A stretch of DNA of 64,000 nt from positions 30,501-94,500 of the forward strand of contig QZKS01000068.1 of the NCBI GenBank assembly GCA_003599865.1. Reading direction: 5' to 3'. Source of the stretch: Desulfobacteraceae bacterium. Lineage in GTDB: Bacteria; Desulfobacterota; Desulfobacteria; Desulfobacterales; SURF-7. The notes under the pieces were generated by a model. It saw nothing but the letters and a program-made list of their open reading frames with translations, searched no databases and was not told the DNA's origin. Positions 8,999 through 18,463 of the stretch are shown here, piece by piece; the stretch's first letter is position 1; every line of letters begins with the position of its first letter. A program made the translations under genes and the position numbers.

Positions 8999-10486
8999 TC
9001 ATCCGTTTTTAACGGAAGGCTTCATGTGAGGAAACAGAATAACCTCCCGAATGGAGGCGGAATCCGTGAGAAGCATCGCAAGTCTGTCAATGCCGATGCC
9101 TTCACCTGCGGTGGGCGGCATCCCGTATTCCAGGGCTTCAATATAGTCCTGATCCATCGGATGTGCTTCCATATCTCCGGCTTCCTTATCCGCCACCTGC
9201 TGCAGAAAACGTTCCTTTTGATCCTCCGGATCATTCAGCTCGGAAAACCCGTTGGCGATCTCCCGTCCAGCGATAAACAGTTCAAATCGTTCCGTGAAAT
9301 CCGGTTCTGCATCACTTCGTCTCGAAAGAGGAGACACCTCCACCGGATACCCCGTGATAAACGTAGGCTGAATCAGTTTCGGTTCAACCAGGGCATCAAA
9401 CAGCTTGGTGATGACTTTTCCCTTCCGGTCGGCTTTCATGATTTTGATATTTTTAAGAGCCGCAAATTCAAGGAGTGCCTCATGACTGCGTAACACCTCC
9501 GGCTCAATACCGCCGATCTCGGTCAGGGATTTCATCAGCGGGATACGAGGCCATGTGCCGGAAAAGTCGATTGTTTCCCCCTGATATTCGATACGGGAAG
9601 ATCCGGTAACGGCCCGGGCTACCTCCTGAAACATCTCTTCGGTTACCCTCATGAGATCTTCATGGGTTGCATATGCCTGATAAAACTCAAGCATGGTGAA
9701 TTCCGGATTATGCCGGGTGGAAACCCCTTCATTGCGGAAATTCCGATTGATCTCGAAAACACGTTCAAACCCGCCGACAACCAGCCGTTTTAAATACAAC
9801 TCCGGTGCGATTCTGAGAAAAAGATCCATATCCAGGGCATTGTGATGGGTCTTGAACGGGGTTGCTTCGGCTCCGCCCGGTACAGGCTGCATCATCGGTG
9901 TTTCCACCTCAAGGTAATCCCGATCCAGCAAAAAATTCCGAATGGCCTGAACAATCTTGCTGCGCCGCAGGAAAATCTTTCGGGTGTCCTGGTTCATCAT
10001 CAGGTCCAGGTATCGCTGGCGGTATCGTTTTTCCGGATCTTTCAATCCATGAAATTTTTCCGGAAGGGGACGGGTGGATTTGCAGAGAAGCGAAAATTCC
10101 TTTGCCAGCAGTGTCCACTCACCGGTCCGGGTTTGAAAAAGCGGTCCCCGGACACCGACAAAATCCCCGATATCCATCTGTTTGAACAAAGCATAGATAT
10201 CCTCCCCGACCTGGTTTTTCTGAACATAGGCCTGCAACTGTCCGGTCCGGTCGTTCAATCGGATAAAAGATGATTTCCCAAACCGGTTGACCGCCATCAT
10301 CCTGCCGGCAGTCTGAAAAACAGCCCCTTCCTCACCCAGGGTTTCCGGAGCGGTTTCCACAGCGGTCTGAATTTCGGAAACCGTATGGGAAACCTTGAAA
10401 TGGTTCGGAAATAGATTTATACCTTCTTTTCGCAGAGAAGCATTTTTCTGCCTTCTCTGTTCCATGACATCATTTGGTTTTTCCAT
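8999..10486 (-). CDS. lysS: Lysine-tRNA ligase, class II
   Basis: LysS charges tRNA-Lys in the cytosol. The 495-residue protein has an N-terminal OB-fold anticodon-binding domain (about 55-140) and the class II catalytic core. Motif 2 reads FRNEGVSTRHNPEFTMLEFYQ and motif 3 GIGIDRLAMLLTDSASIREV, both diagnostic of bacterial LysRS. Length matches the family (about 500). The ATG at 10486 is preceded by GGAAATGC; an in-frame ATG seven codons on is a less likely start. The gene heads the lol-bam-lpx run with 21 bases to lolC, and a structured element with a poly-T end lies about 33 bases before its start codon. Confidence 0.96.
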   Translation of the reverse strand: MEKPNDVMEQRRQKNASLRKEGINLFPNHFKVSHTVSEIQTAVETAPETLGEEGAVFQTAGRMMAVNRFGKSSFIRLNDRTGQLQAYVQKNQVGEDIYALFKQMDIGDFVGVRGPLFQTRTGEWTLLAKEFSLLCKSTRPLPEKFHGLKDPEKRYRQRYLDLMMNQDTRKIFLRRSKIVQAIRNFLLDRDYLEVETPMMQPVPGGAEATPFKTHHNALDMDLFLRIAPELYLKRLVVGGFERVFEINRNFRNEGVSTRHNPEFTMLEFYQAYATHEDLMRVTEEMFQEVARAVTGSSRIEYQGETIDFSGTWPRIPLMKSLTEIGGIEPEVLRSHEALLEFAALKNIKIMKADRKGKVITKLFDALVEPKLIQPTFITGYPVEVSPLSRRSDAEPDFTERFELFIAGREIANGFSELNDPEDQKERFLQQVADKEAGDMEAHPMDQDYIEALEYGMPPTAGEGIGIDRLAMLLTDSASIREVILFPHMKPSVKNG

Positions 10487-10525
10487 GCATTTCCATATTA
10501 TAAAAAAGGTTACCCTGTTAAAAAA

Positions 10526-10591
10526 ACACCGCTTGCCTGAAGACGGAAACCCTACCGATCTGGCTTAGCTACCCTATTTGCCCAACGGTGT
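10526..10591 (-). ncRNA. Candidate structured RNA or attenuator before lysS
   Basis: On the minus strand this 66-base element is closed by ACACCG at its 5' end and CGGTGT at its 3' end, immediately followed by seven Ts (10520-10526). Inside, an imperfect hairpin can form between GCCAGATCGG and CCGTCTTCAGGC. It begins a few bases after the pilS-like stop and its T-run ends about 33 bases before the lysS ATG. It may be just the terminator of the pilS-like gene, or a regulatory leader of lysS. I do not recognise it as a known riboswitch class. Confidence 0.4.
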
Positions 10592-10596
10592 CAAGA

Positions 10597-11898
10597 TTAA
10601 CTTGGCTCGCTGCCGGCAGGTGCAACCTGCTTTAATTTTAATGTAAATGCGGTTCCGTGATGGATTCTGCTTTCCACATCGAGCTGACAATCATATGTGG
10701 AAAGTATTCTTTGGACAATCGAAAGGCCCAGACCGGTTCCCTCCGGCCGGGTTGTGAAAAAGGGGTCGAAAATGGATTTCAGGGTTTCTTCAGACATTCC
10801 GCAGCCATTGTCTCTGACCTCAATACAGACATGGGTTTTCTTTACCGGATAGAGCGATATGGAAACCTTGCCATTTTCATCAACCGAATAGGCGGCATTC
10901 AGAAAAAGATTCCAGAGAACCTGCTGAAGATGTCCCGGATCCATCTCAACAAACAGATTCCCATCCAATGGCTCCACAAACTCAATGACTCCGCGGCATG
11001 TCCGGTCCTTTTTAAACAGCTCGATGGTTTCCGAAAGAAATTTATGCAGATTGAATCGAACCGGTTTGCCGATGGCCGGCCTCGCAAACAGCAGAAAATC
11101 ACTCACCAGCCTGCTGAGCCGATCCGCCTCTCTCAAGACAATCTGCATGAGTTTATCATGCTGCGGATCAAAACGGATCTCCTCTTTTAGCAATTGAATG
11201 GAGCCGGAAAGAGAAGCCAGCGGATTTTTAATTTCATGGGCCAGACCTGCCGCCATTTCACCGATCGCCGCACTTTTTTCAACCCGCTTCACATGTTCTT
11301 CCAGATCCTGAAGCTCCTTTTTGGTCCTTTTTTCCTGTTCTGCAAGAACGCTGCTTAAAAATGCAACCGCAAAGCATGCGATAATGGTGGCACCAATTTT
11401 AAACAGAATCTGGTGGATTCCAAAATCCGCAGCCGTAACCCCCATATCAATATTGATCGGAGGCAGGATACCCCAAAATTCAAACAGGATCAAAAAGGTG
11501 TATTGAATACTGCAAACCACGGCAATAATCAGGCTCCCCTTCTTGAATAAAAACATGCTGGAACAAATAATGACGATCAGGTAAAGGAAGGCAAAAAAGC
11601 TGATAAAACTGCCGGTAATAAACACAATCATGGTGATCATGAATGAATCGACGATCAGTTGAAGATAAGCAAACCAGGCTGCCTGCGGAACCTTGCGGTA
11701 AATCAGGAAATAGATGGCCGATTCCACAAGCATCATGACACAGAGTCCTAAAATGATTAAAAAGGAAGGAACCGGTGTGGATTTAAAATGCTGGAATCCG
11801 TAAATTACGGAAGATCCGAGAAGCAATAAAGCAAAAAGGGCCCGAAAAAAAATGAGCCCTTTCATCTTTCTGGAATAGTCATCTAAAACCTGTTGCAC
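10597..11898 (-). CDS. PilS-like sensor histidine kinase
   Basis: This membrane histidine kinase would phosphorylate a response regulator, in pilus systems PilR, a sigma-54 activator of pilin genes. The 433-residue protein has about six N-terminal membrane helices (15-185), a short coiled coil ([21 protein letters not shown]), then HisKA with the phospho-accepting H221 in [12 protein letters not shown]. The HATPase domain has the N box [14 protein letters not shown]1 DNGCGM, F box FDPFFTT and G2 GTGLGLSIV. The start codon is GTG at 11898. Placement directly after pilC matches pilus clusters, so PilS is likely, but no pilR or pilin gene is in the window and the symbol is withheld. Confidence 0.8.
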   Translation of the reverse strand: MQQVLDDYSRKMKGLIFFRALFALLLLGSSVIYGFQHFKSTPVPSFLIILGLCVMMLVESAIYFLIYRKVPQAAWFAYLQLIVDSFMITMIVFITGSFISFFAFLYLIVIICSSMFLFKKGSLIIAVVCSIQYTFLILFEFWGILPPINIDMGVTAADFGIHQILFKIGATIIACFAVAFLSSVLAEQEKRTKKELQDLEEHVKRVEKSAAIGEMAAGLAHEIKNPLASLSGSIQLLKEEIRFDPQHDKLMQIVLREADRLSRLVSDFLLFARPAIGKPVRFNLHKFLSETIELFKKDRTCRGVIEFVEPLDGNLFVEMDPGHLQQVLWNLFLNAAYSVDENGKVSISLYPVKKTHVCIEVRDNGCGMSEETLKSIFDPFFTTRPEGTGLGLSIVQRILSTYDCQLDVESRIHHGTAFTLKLKQVAPAGSEPS

Positions 11899-11964
11899 GA
11901 TGAAACCATGACCCCCGAATAATGGCGATCGTTTCTTTGATCGTCCTTTTATCGAAAAGACTTC

Positions 11965-13176
11965 TTATCCGCTGATGGCGCCGGCCATTTGGAATACCGG
12001 AAGATACATGGACACCACCAGGCCGCCGATCAGGCAGCCCATAAATACCATCATCAACGGCTCAATGGCGGAAGTCAGGTTTTCCACGGCCGTATCCACT
12101 TCTTCTTCATAAAAATCCGCTATCTTTTCGAGCATGGCATCCAGCGCACCGGTGGATTCGCCGACAGCGATCATGGAGCATACCATGGAAGGAAATACAC
12201 CGCTTTCCGCCAGGGGGTCTGCCATGGTTCTGCCTTCTGCAATACCGCTCCTGACATTGTAAACCGCTTTTTCAATGGTTTTGTTTCCGGCGGTCTTGGC
12301 CACAATATCCAGGGCATCCAGGATGGAAACCCCGCTGGCCATCATGGTTCCCATTGTCCTTGTAAACTTGGATACGGCAACTTTTCGAATCAGAATTCCG
12401 ACCACGGGTATTTTTAAAAAAAGATCATCCATGAAATCCCGGCCTTTTGGTGTTCCATAAAACTTTTTATAGGCAATCACAAAAAGGATAAAGGCGCCGA
12501 TGATATAATGAATCTTGGTTTTGACAATCTCGCTGGCATTCACGACCATCTGGGTCGGCAGAGGCAGCTCTTTTCCAAAATCGGCAAACATCTCCTGGAA
12601 GACCGGAATAACAAAAACCAGAATGACGATCACCACAATCGTCGCAATGGCCAGCGTAATCAACGGATACATCATGGCACTTTTAATCTGGCTTTTCAGT
12701 TTGGCCGCCTTTTCCAGGTAAACGGAAAGTCTTCTGAGAATGACGTCCAGAATACCGCCGGCCTCTCCGGCAGCGATCATATTCACATACAGTGAATCAA
12801 ACTGCTTGGGAAATTTTTTCAGGGATTCTGCCAGTGTATTGCCGCCCTCTACCGATTCTTTTAACGATTTCAGCATTTTTTTAAAGGTAGGATTCTCCTG
12901 CTGGGAGTACAGGATATCCAGGCACTGAATGATGGGAAGCCCGGCGTCGATCATGGTGGAAAACTGTCTGGAAAAGATGATGATTTCTTCCTGTTTTACC
13001 TTGGGTTGCATGAATGCAACGTTTTCAAACAGATCCTTTGGTTTGGCCTTTATTTTTAAGGGCGTGATCCGGATTCTCTGAAGGTGGGCACGAACCGCCT
13101 CTTCATTCTGAGCTTCCAGCTCCCCTTTTTGGACTTCATGTTTTCTGTTTTTTCCTTCCCACTTATATACCGGCAT
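11965..13176 (-). CDS. pilC: Type IV pilus inner membrane platform protein PilC
   Basis: PilC is the inner membrane platform that couples the PilB and PilT motors to the growing pilus. The 403-residue protein shows two repeated T2SF domains. The first carries FSRQFSTMIDAGLPIIQCLDIL and the second FTRTMGTMMASGVSILDALDIV, each followed by membrane helices (about 170-195, 220-240, 375-397). The N-terminus MPVYKWEGKNRKHEVQKGEL is the usual PilC beginning. AAAGGGGG lies ahead of the ATG. No pilB or pilT is adjacent; a PilB-type ATPase occurs some 32 kb away. The PilS-like kinase gene follows after 66 bases. Confidence 0.93.
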   Translation of the reverse strand: MPVYKWEGKNRKHEVQKGELEAQNEEAVRAHLQRIRITPLKIKAKPKDLFENVAFMQPKVKQEEIIIFSRQFSTMIDAGLPIIQCLDILYSQQENPTFKKMLKSLKESVEGGNTLAESLKKFPKQFDSLYVNMIAAGEAGGILDVILRRLSVYLEKAAKLKSQIKSAMMYPLITLAIATIVVIVILVFVIPVFQEMFADFGKELPLPTQMVVNASEIVKTKIHYIIGAFILFVIAYKKFYGTPKGRDFMDDLFLKIPVVGILIRKVAVSKFTRTMGTMMASGVSILDALDIVAKTAGNKTIEKAVYNVRSGIAEGRTMADPLAESGVFPSMVCSMIAVGESTGALDAMLEKIADFYEEEVDTAVENLTSAIEPLMMVFMGCLIGGLVVSMYLPVFQMAGAISG

Positions 13177-13392
13177 AACCGCCCCCTTTTACAAGCAATG
13201 AAGACCCTGTCTGTTGTTGAATCATTTCAAACGAATGGTTTTTAAGATTTACAATGTTACCGGTCATACCATTTCCCGGGCATCGTGACAATCCGAGCAT
13301 CATAAAATGAGCAAAAAACATGCCGTATCAATAATTTATAAATCATCGAACCCCCGCGGATTGTCATGCGGCCGGCACAGGGTGTTGCCTTC

Positions 13393-14343
13393 TTATTGTT
13401 TCCGGAAAAAAAAAGTGCCTCGCGGCATTTGTTTTTTAACAACTTCTCCATTTTTCAATAAAATGTCAAGATGTTGATTGATTTTATTATGATCAGCTCC
13501 TGTAATTTCCAAGATGTCCTCAACCGTGCAGGGCCTTCGTTTCACAGTGGATAAAATCAGATCCATCAAATCCCCGGAAAAGACATCCGGCAAAACCGTG
13601 TGTTTGGAATGGTTAAGAGTGCGGACATTGTGCATACAGGCTTGTATACTTTTCAATACTTCCGGTGTCACAGGCTTTACCCAGTCTTCCGTCCCCGGCC
13701 TGTCCAGTGAATTGATGTGGATCTGATAAGGCTTGATGATATCCATTACCCGTTGAATCTGTTCCATTTCATGTTGATCATCGTTATGTCCCGGAACAAT
13801 AAAAATTTCCATCCAGAGCTGATTGGAAAATTCCTTTCGCAAGGCAGCCAGTCCTTTGACCATCTCATGCAGTTCCAGATCCGGATGAGGACGGTTAATG
13901 GTTTGAAATACATGATCCGAGGCCGCATCAAAAGAGGCAATGACAACATCGGCCTGCAATACGGCCTTTCGGACCTCCGGCAGGTGAAACATTGTACCAT
14001 TGGTCAAAACCGCAACAGCATATTCCGGGTAGTCTGTCTTCATATATTGTATGATTTCACCAATACTGCTGTGGAGAGTCGGCTCACCGGATCCGGAAAA
14101 GGTAAGAAAATCCATCCGCGGCCGGGAGGATAAAACAGTATCCAGTTCCTTGCGGATCTGATCAAAAGGGGTGTAGTCTTTTCGTTTAATCGTTAAATGC
14201 GTTGTTTTCCCGCACTCACAGTAAACACAATTCAAGGAGCATGTTTTATGGGGCATCAAATCCACGCCCAGAGATAATCCGAGCCGCCTGGATGGAACCG
14301 GACCAAAAATATAGTTAAATCCCGGTTTTAATTTAGTTTTCAT
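13393..14343 (-). CDS. Radical SAM protein with C-terminal winged helix (COG0731-like)
   Basis: A radical SAM enzyme of unknown substrate. The 316-residue protein begins YIFGPVPSRRLGLSLGVDL, the hallmark of a widespread family related to wyosine-synthesis enzymes, followed by the cluster-binding C35, C39 and C42 in CSLNCVYC, and FSGSGEPTLH. A C-terminal winged-helix-like segment (VEDILEITGADHNKINQHLDI) may bind nucleic acid. Neither neighbour suggests a pathway: a 216-base gap separates it from pilC. The ATG at 14343 has no strong ribosome site. Confidence 0.8.
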   Translation of the reverse strand: MKTKLKPGFNYIFGPVPSRRLGLSLGVDLMPHKTCSLNCVYCECGKTTHLTIKRKDYTPFDQIRKELDTVLSSRPRMDFLTFSGSGEPTLHSSIGEIIQYMKTDYPEYAVAVLTNGTMFHLPEVRKAVLQADVVIASFDAASDHVFQTINRPHPDLELHEMVKGLAALRKEFSNQLWMEIFIVPGHNDDQHEMEQIQRVMDIIKPYQIHINSLDRPGTEDWVKPVTPEVLKSIQACMHNVRTLNHSKHTVLPDVFSGDLMDLILSTVKRRPCTVEDILEITGADHNKINQHLDILLKNGEVVKKQMPRGTFFFRKQ

Positions 14344-14730
14344 ATTTTACTGATTCTGCCGTCGTTTTTTTTGTATTCACCATCGCGAAGGATCCTGATC
14401 GTAAGATCCGGGAAAACGCCTCAAGAATGAATTATATGACAATGAAAACCAGCACATCCGAATCCTCCTGCTATCACAGTCCGACCAAAACAACAACCGG
14501 TTTAACAAATTTGATATGGAATGAGGATTCCTTTTACTTGTGCTTGATAAACCGCGCTTAACGTTGTATCACGACCTATTGGTTTTTGCTTGTGTAAAAA
14601 TTTGAAATCTCGGCCCAGGACGGAGTCCAATAACAAGATAATTTGAACCTATCTGAAAAGCAAGCGGATTCATTGTTTTGCATGCAACACAACACAGCAA
14701 CAATTCGTTGCCCGATGCCGGTGGAAGTGA
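14344..14730. other. Intergenic region, no gene recognised
   Basis: This 387-base gap separates two divergent genes (radical SAM on the minus strand, the nucleotidyltransferase on the plus strand), so it should hold promoters for both. It is AT-rich in its middle. I see no tRNA, hairpin terminator or convincing sigma-70 or sigma-54 promoter, and short reading frames here have no ribosome sites. GGAAGTGA directly before 14731 is the ribosome site of the downstream gene. Confidence 0.6.
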
Positions 14731-17445
14731 ATGGCGACTGAAAAAAAGAAAAACCTGACGGTCATCACCACCCACATCAATGCCGATTTTGACGGGATTG
14801 CATCCATGCTCGCCGCTCAAAAACTGTATCCCGGCGCCCTGGTTGTCTTTCCCGGCTCATATGAACGGAATCTCCGTAATTTCTTTGTTGATTCCATGGC
14901 CTATCTTTTCAATATGGCTGACATCAATGATATCGATTTTTCCGATATCCGGCGTCTGGTTCTCGTGGATACCAGAAAGGCGGATCGCATTGGGAAGCTC
15001 TCACCCCTGTTATCCTTGCCGGAAATCGATATTCATATTTATGATCATCACCCCCATAGCCCTTCGGACATAAAGGCTCATGCGGATTTTTATAACCGGA
15101 CCGGCGCGACAACAACGATTCTGACCCAATTCATCCGGGAAAAACAGATTGCATTGACTTCCGATGAAGCAACCATCATGTGCCTGGGCATTTATGAAGA
15201 CACCGGCTCCTTTACCTTTCCATCCACCACGGAACACGATCTGATGTCGGCGGCATTTCTGCTGTCCAGCGGCGCCAACCTGAATGTTATTGCAGATATC
15301 ATTTCAAAAGAAATCAACCCACAGCAGGTAAAAGTCCTGAATGATATGCTTCTTTCGGCAAACCGTTTCAAAATTAACGGTGTGGATGTGACGGTGACCA
15401 GCATATCATCCGAAACGTATATCCATGATTTTGCCCTGATCGTTCATAAAATGATGAAGGTTGAAAACCTGAATGTATTGTTCGCGATCGCCAGAATGAG
15501 CAACAAAATATATGTTGTAGCCAGAAGCAGGGTTCCGGAAGTGGACGCCGGAGGCATTGTCACATCACTCGGCGGGGGGGGACATGGTTTTGCCGCTGCG
15601 GCAACCATACGTGACCGGACCCTGGCCCAGGTCGAGCAGCAGTTGATGGAAAAATTATATCGGACCATCAAGCCCTCTCAACTGGCCGGAGAAATCATGT
15701 CTTCTCCTGTCATTACCATCGGTCCGGATGTGTCCTGTCACGATGCCGGAACACGGATGACCCGGTATAATGTCAATGCGCTTCTGGTCACGGAAAAACA
15801 GAAAGAAAAAGATGTCCTGCTCGGTTTTATCTCCCGGCAGGTTATTGAAAAAGCGCTTTTTCACGATCTGAAGCATGTCCCGGTCAAAGAATATATGAGC
15901 ACGGAGCTGGCCGTCGTCTCACCGGAAGCCGATATCCATGAAATCCAGGAAAAAATTATTCATAACAAACAGCGCATACTGCCGGTGATGGAACAGGATG
16001 TGATCAAAGGCGTGATCACCAGGACCAATCTGTTAAATATCCTGGTGGATCAGGCACAATTGAATCATGAGAAGCAAACAAACGGTTTTCAGGCTCCGGT
16101 TACCGCCCGAACACGGAATGTCAGAAGACTCATGAAAGAACGATTATCCAAAAAACTGATGGGCATCCTGAAGGAAATCGGTGAAACCGCCGCAGAAATC
16201 GGATTCAGTGCCTATGTGGTGGGAGGCTTTGTCAGAGATCTGTTTTTATACCGGAAAAATGAGGATGTTGATATCGTAATCGAAGGCGACGGAATCCTGT
16301 TTGCCAAAAAATATGCAAAAATTTCCGGGGCAAGGGTCAATGCCTACCAGAAATTCGGTACAGCGGTGATTATCTTTCCGGATGGGTTCAAAATTGATGT
16401 GGCTTCCGCCAGAACGGAATATTATCAAAGTCCGGCCGCCCTTCCAACCGTTGAAATGAGTTCCATCAAAATGGATCTTTTTCGAAGGGATTTTACCATC
16501 AATACGCTGGCGATTCAGCTGTCACCCAGCTCGTTTGGCGTGCTGATCGATTTTTTCTCTGCCCAGCGGGATATCAAGGAAAAGGTGATTCGCATTCTGC
16601 ACAATCTGAGCTTTGTGGAAGACCCCACGCGAGGATTTCGTGCCATTCGTTTTGAACAGCGTTTTGGCTTTTCCATCGGCAAGCTGACATCCAGCCTGAT
16701 CAAAAATGCCGTGAACATGGATTTTTTTAAAAAATTGAGCGGCAGACGGATATTCATGGAGATCCGCCTGATACTGGAAGAAGAAAACCCGGCACCGGCG
16801 ATCATCCGCCTGTCCGATTACAACCTCCTTCAGTTCATCCATTCATCGGTTACGCTCAACAAAAAAACCATTGAACTGCTCCATACGGCGCATAAAGTAA
16901 TCACATGGTATGATTTGCTTTTTCTGGAAGAATCCTATAATAAGTGGGCCATTTATTTTCTGGTTCTGATCCGGCATTGCGATGCGAAGACATCGCTGGA
17001 GATTTGCCGGAATTTTGAATTGCCTCCCCGCTTCCTGAAAATGATCAGTATGGAACGGTTTGAGGCGGAAAAATGCCTATATGGTCTGGAAAGAAAACTG
17101 CCCATTAAAAACAGCACAATATATAAACGGTTGACTGTTTTTAAAACCGAACTGATTCTGTATATGATGGTTATCACAAAACAAAAACAGGTGGAAAAAG
17201 CCATTTCCAATTATTTTACAAAACTAAAGCATGTCCGGATTGCCATGAAAGGTCAGGATCTCTTCAGTCTGGGCATACCCAGAGGACCTATTTTCGGAAA
17301 AATTCTGGATGCGGTCCGTGACCAGCGGATGAATGGAAAAGCGAAAACCAAAAAGGACGAACTGGAATTTGCAAAACAATATGCTGAAATTTTATTAAAA
17401 ACCCCGGATTCCCGGAAATCGGAATCCAAAAAGAATCATCAGTAG
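14731..17445 (+). CDS. DHH-CBS-nucleotidyltransferase fusion, probable A-adding tRNA nucleotidyltransferase
   Basis: The 904-residue protein joins a DHH phosphoesterase to a class II poly(A)/CCA nucleotidyltransferase. It has an N-terminal DHH domain (THINADFDGIAS at 14-25, DHH at 105-107), a DHHA1 domain (GGGGHG at 281-286), two CBS domains (about 320-375 and 385-437), then the polymerase head with GGFVRD (498-503), the metal-binding DVD (512-514) and RRDFTINTLA. Proteins of this architecture in Aquifex and deltaproteobacteria are A-adding enzymes that complete the tRNA 3' end after a separate CC-adding enzyme, none of which is in the window. The CBS pair suggests adenylate sensing (inference). 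GGAAGTGA precedes the ATG; trpS follows after 15 bases. Confidence 0.85.
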   Translation: MATEKKKNLTVITTHINADFDGIASMLAAQKLYPGALVVFPGSYERNLRNFFVDSMAYLFNMADINDIDFSDIRRLVLVDTRKADRIGKLSPLLSLPEIDIHIYDHHPHSPSDIKAHADFYNRTGATTTILTQFIREKQIALTSDEATIMCLGIYEDTGSFTFPSTTEHDLMSAAFLLSSGANLNVIADIISKEINPQQVKVLNDMLLSANRFKINGVDVTVTSISSETYIHDFALIVHKMMKVENLNVLFAIARMSNKIYVVARSRVPEVDAGGIVTSLGGGGHGFAAAATIRDRTLAQVEQQLMEKLYRTIKPSQLAGEIMSSPVITIGPDVSCHDAGTRMTRYNVNALLVTEKQKEKDVLLGFISRQVIEKALFHDLKHVPVKEYMSTELAVVSPEADIHEIQEKIIHNKQRILPVMEQDVIKGVITRTNLLNILVDQAQLNHEKQTNGFQAPVTARTRNVRRLMKERLSKKLMGILKEIGETAAEIGFSAYVVGGFVRDLFLYRKNEDVDIVIEGDGILFAKKYAKISGARVNAYQKFGTAVIIFPDGFKIDVASARTEYYQSPAALPTVEMSSIKMDLFRRDFTINTLAIQLSPSSFGVLIDFFSAQRDIKEKVIRILHNLSFVEDPTRGFRAIRFEQRFGFSIGKLTSSLIKNAVNMDFFKKLSGRRIFMEIRLILEEENPAPAIIRLSDYNLLQFIHSSVTLNKKTIELLHTAHKVITWYDLLFLEESYNKWAIYFLVLIRHCDAKTSLEICRNFELPPRFLKMISMERFEAEKCLYGLERKLPIKNSTIYKRLTVFKTELILYMMVITKQKQVEKAISNYFTKLKHVRIAMKGQDLFSLGIPRGPIFGKILDAVRDQRMNGKAKTKKDELEFAKQYAEILLKTPDSRKSESKKNHQ

Positions 17446-17460
17446 GGAGAAAACAGACCA

Positions 17461-18447
17461 ATGGCGGATCGTAAAAGAGTGTTAAGCGGCATGCGCCCGA
17501 CAGGACCCCTTCACCTGGGAAATTTTCATGGCGCCCTGGCCAACTGGGTCAATATTCAGGATCAATATGATTGTTTCTTTTTTATTGCAGACTGGCATGC
17601 CCTCACCAGTGATTATGAAGACACGGGAAAAATTTCCGGATTTGTCCATAATATGATCCTTGACTGGCTGAGCGTGGGTCTTTCTCCGGAAAAGAGTACG
17701 CTGTTTGTTCAGTCCCATATTAAAGAGCATGCGGAGTTGTTCCTGCTGCTTTCCATGATTACCCCTGTTCCCTGGCTGGAACGAAATCCTACCTATAAAG
17801 ATCAGATCATCCAGCTTTCCAACAAAGATCTTTCCACCTTCGGCTTTCTGGGTTACCCGGTTCTTCAGGCCGCCGACATCATTATTTATAAAGCCAACGG
17901 CGTTCCGGTGGGCATTGACCAGGTACCCCATGTGGAAATCACCCGGGAGATCGCCAGGCGGTTTAATTTTCTGTACGGGGATGTTTTTCCGGAACCCCAG
18001 GCCATCCTGACCGAGACCCCGAAGATACTGGGAACAGACCGTCGAAAAATGAGCAAAAGCTATGACAATGCCATCTATCTGTCCGACACCCCGGAACAGA
18101 TCGCAAAGACCGTCAGCCGGATGATCACCGATCCGCAACGAGCCAGAAGAGAAGATCCCGGCGACCCGGATGTCTGCAATGTTTTTGAATTTCATAAGCT
18201 GTATACCGACAAAAAAACCGTGGAAGAAATCAACCGGAATTGCCGAACGGCAAACATCGGCTGTGTGGAATGTAAAAAAATCATGGCTGCCAATCTTGCC
18301 AAGGAACTCGCGCCGGTTCGAGAGAAACGGGCTTTCTATGAATCGCGACCCGCACTGGTTGCCGAAATCCTTCAACATGGTGATGAAAAGGCCAGGAATG
18401 TTGCCCGGCAGACAATGGAAGAGGTCCGATCAACCATAAAAATCTGA
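17461..18447 (+). CDS. trpS: Tryptophan-tRNA ligase
   Basis: TrpS charges tRNA-Trp. The 328-residue class I synthetase has the HIGH-type motif in TGPLHLGN (H18-N21) and KMSKS at 196-200, with FIADWHALTSDY and FLGYPVLQAADI, all typical. Length matches the family (about 330). It lies 15 bases after the nucleotidyltransferase and 16 before scpA, so it is in one transcription unit with the scp genes. GGGAG is 13 bases upstream of the ATG. Confidence 0.97.
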   Translation: MADRKRVLSGMRPTGPLHLGNFHGALANWVNIQDQYDCFFFIADWHALTSDYEDTGKISGFVHNMILDWLSVGLSPEKSTLFVQSHIKEHAELFLLLSMITPVPWLERNPTYKDQIIQLSNKDLSTFGFLGYPVLQAADIIIYKANGVPVGIDQVPHVEITREIARRFNFLYGDVFPEPQAILTETPKILGTDRRKMSKSYDNAIYLSDTPEQIAKTVSRMITDPQRARREDPGDPDVCNVFEFHKLYTDKKTVEEINRNCRTANIGCVECKKIMAANLAKELAPVREKRAFYESRPALVAEILQHGDEKARNVARQTMEEVRSTIKI

Positions 18448-18463
18448 TGCAGATACGCTCCTT

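Noticed and set aside
10526..10591. c-di-GMP-I (GEMM) riboswitch before lysS
   Set aside because: GGGCAAA is present but the P2 hairpin with GAAA tetraloop and the GCAAAGCC core are missing; kept only as an unassigned structured RNA.
13257..13451. 64-codon minus-strand frame between pilC and the radical SAM gene
   Set aside because: It begins inside the end of the radical SAM gene and shows no domain or ribosome site.
14569..14820. 83-codon minus-strand frame in the 14.3-14.7 kb gap
   Set aside because: It overlaps the start of the plus-strand nucleotidyltransferase and has no ribosome site or recognisable product.
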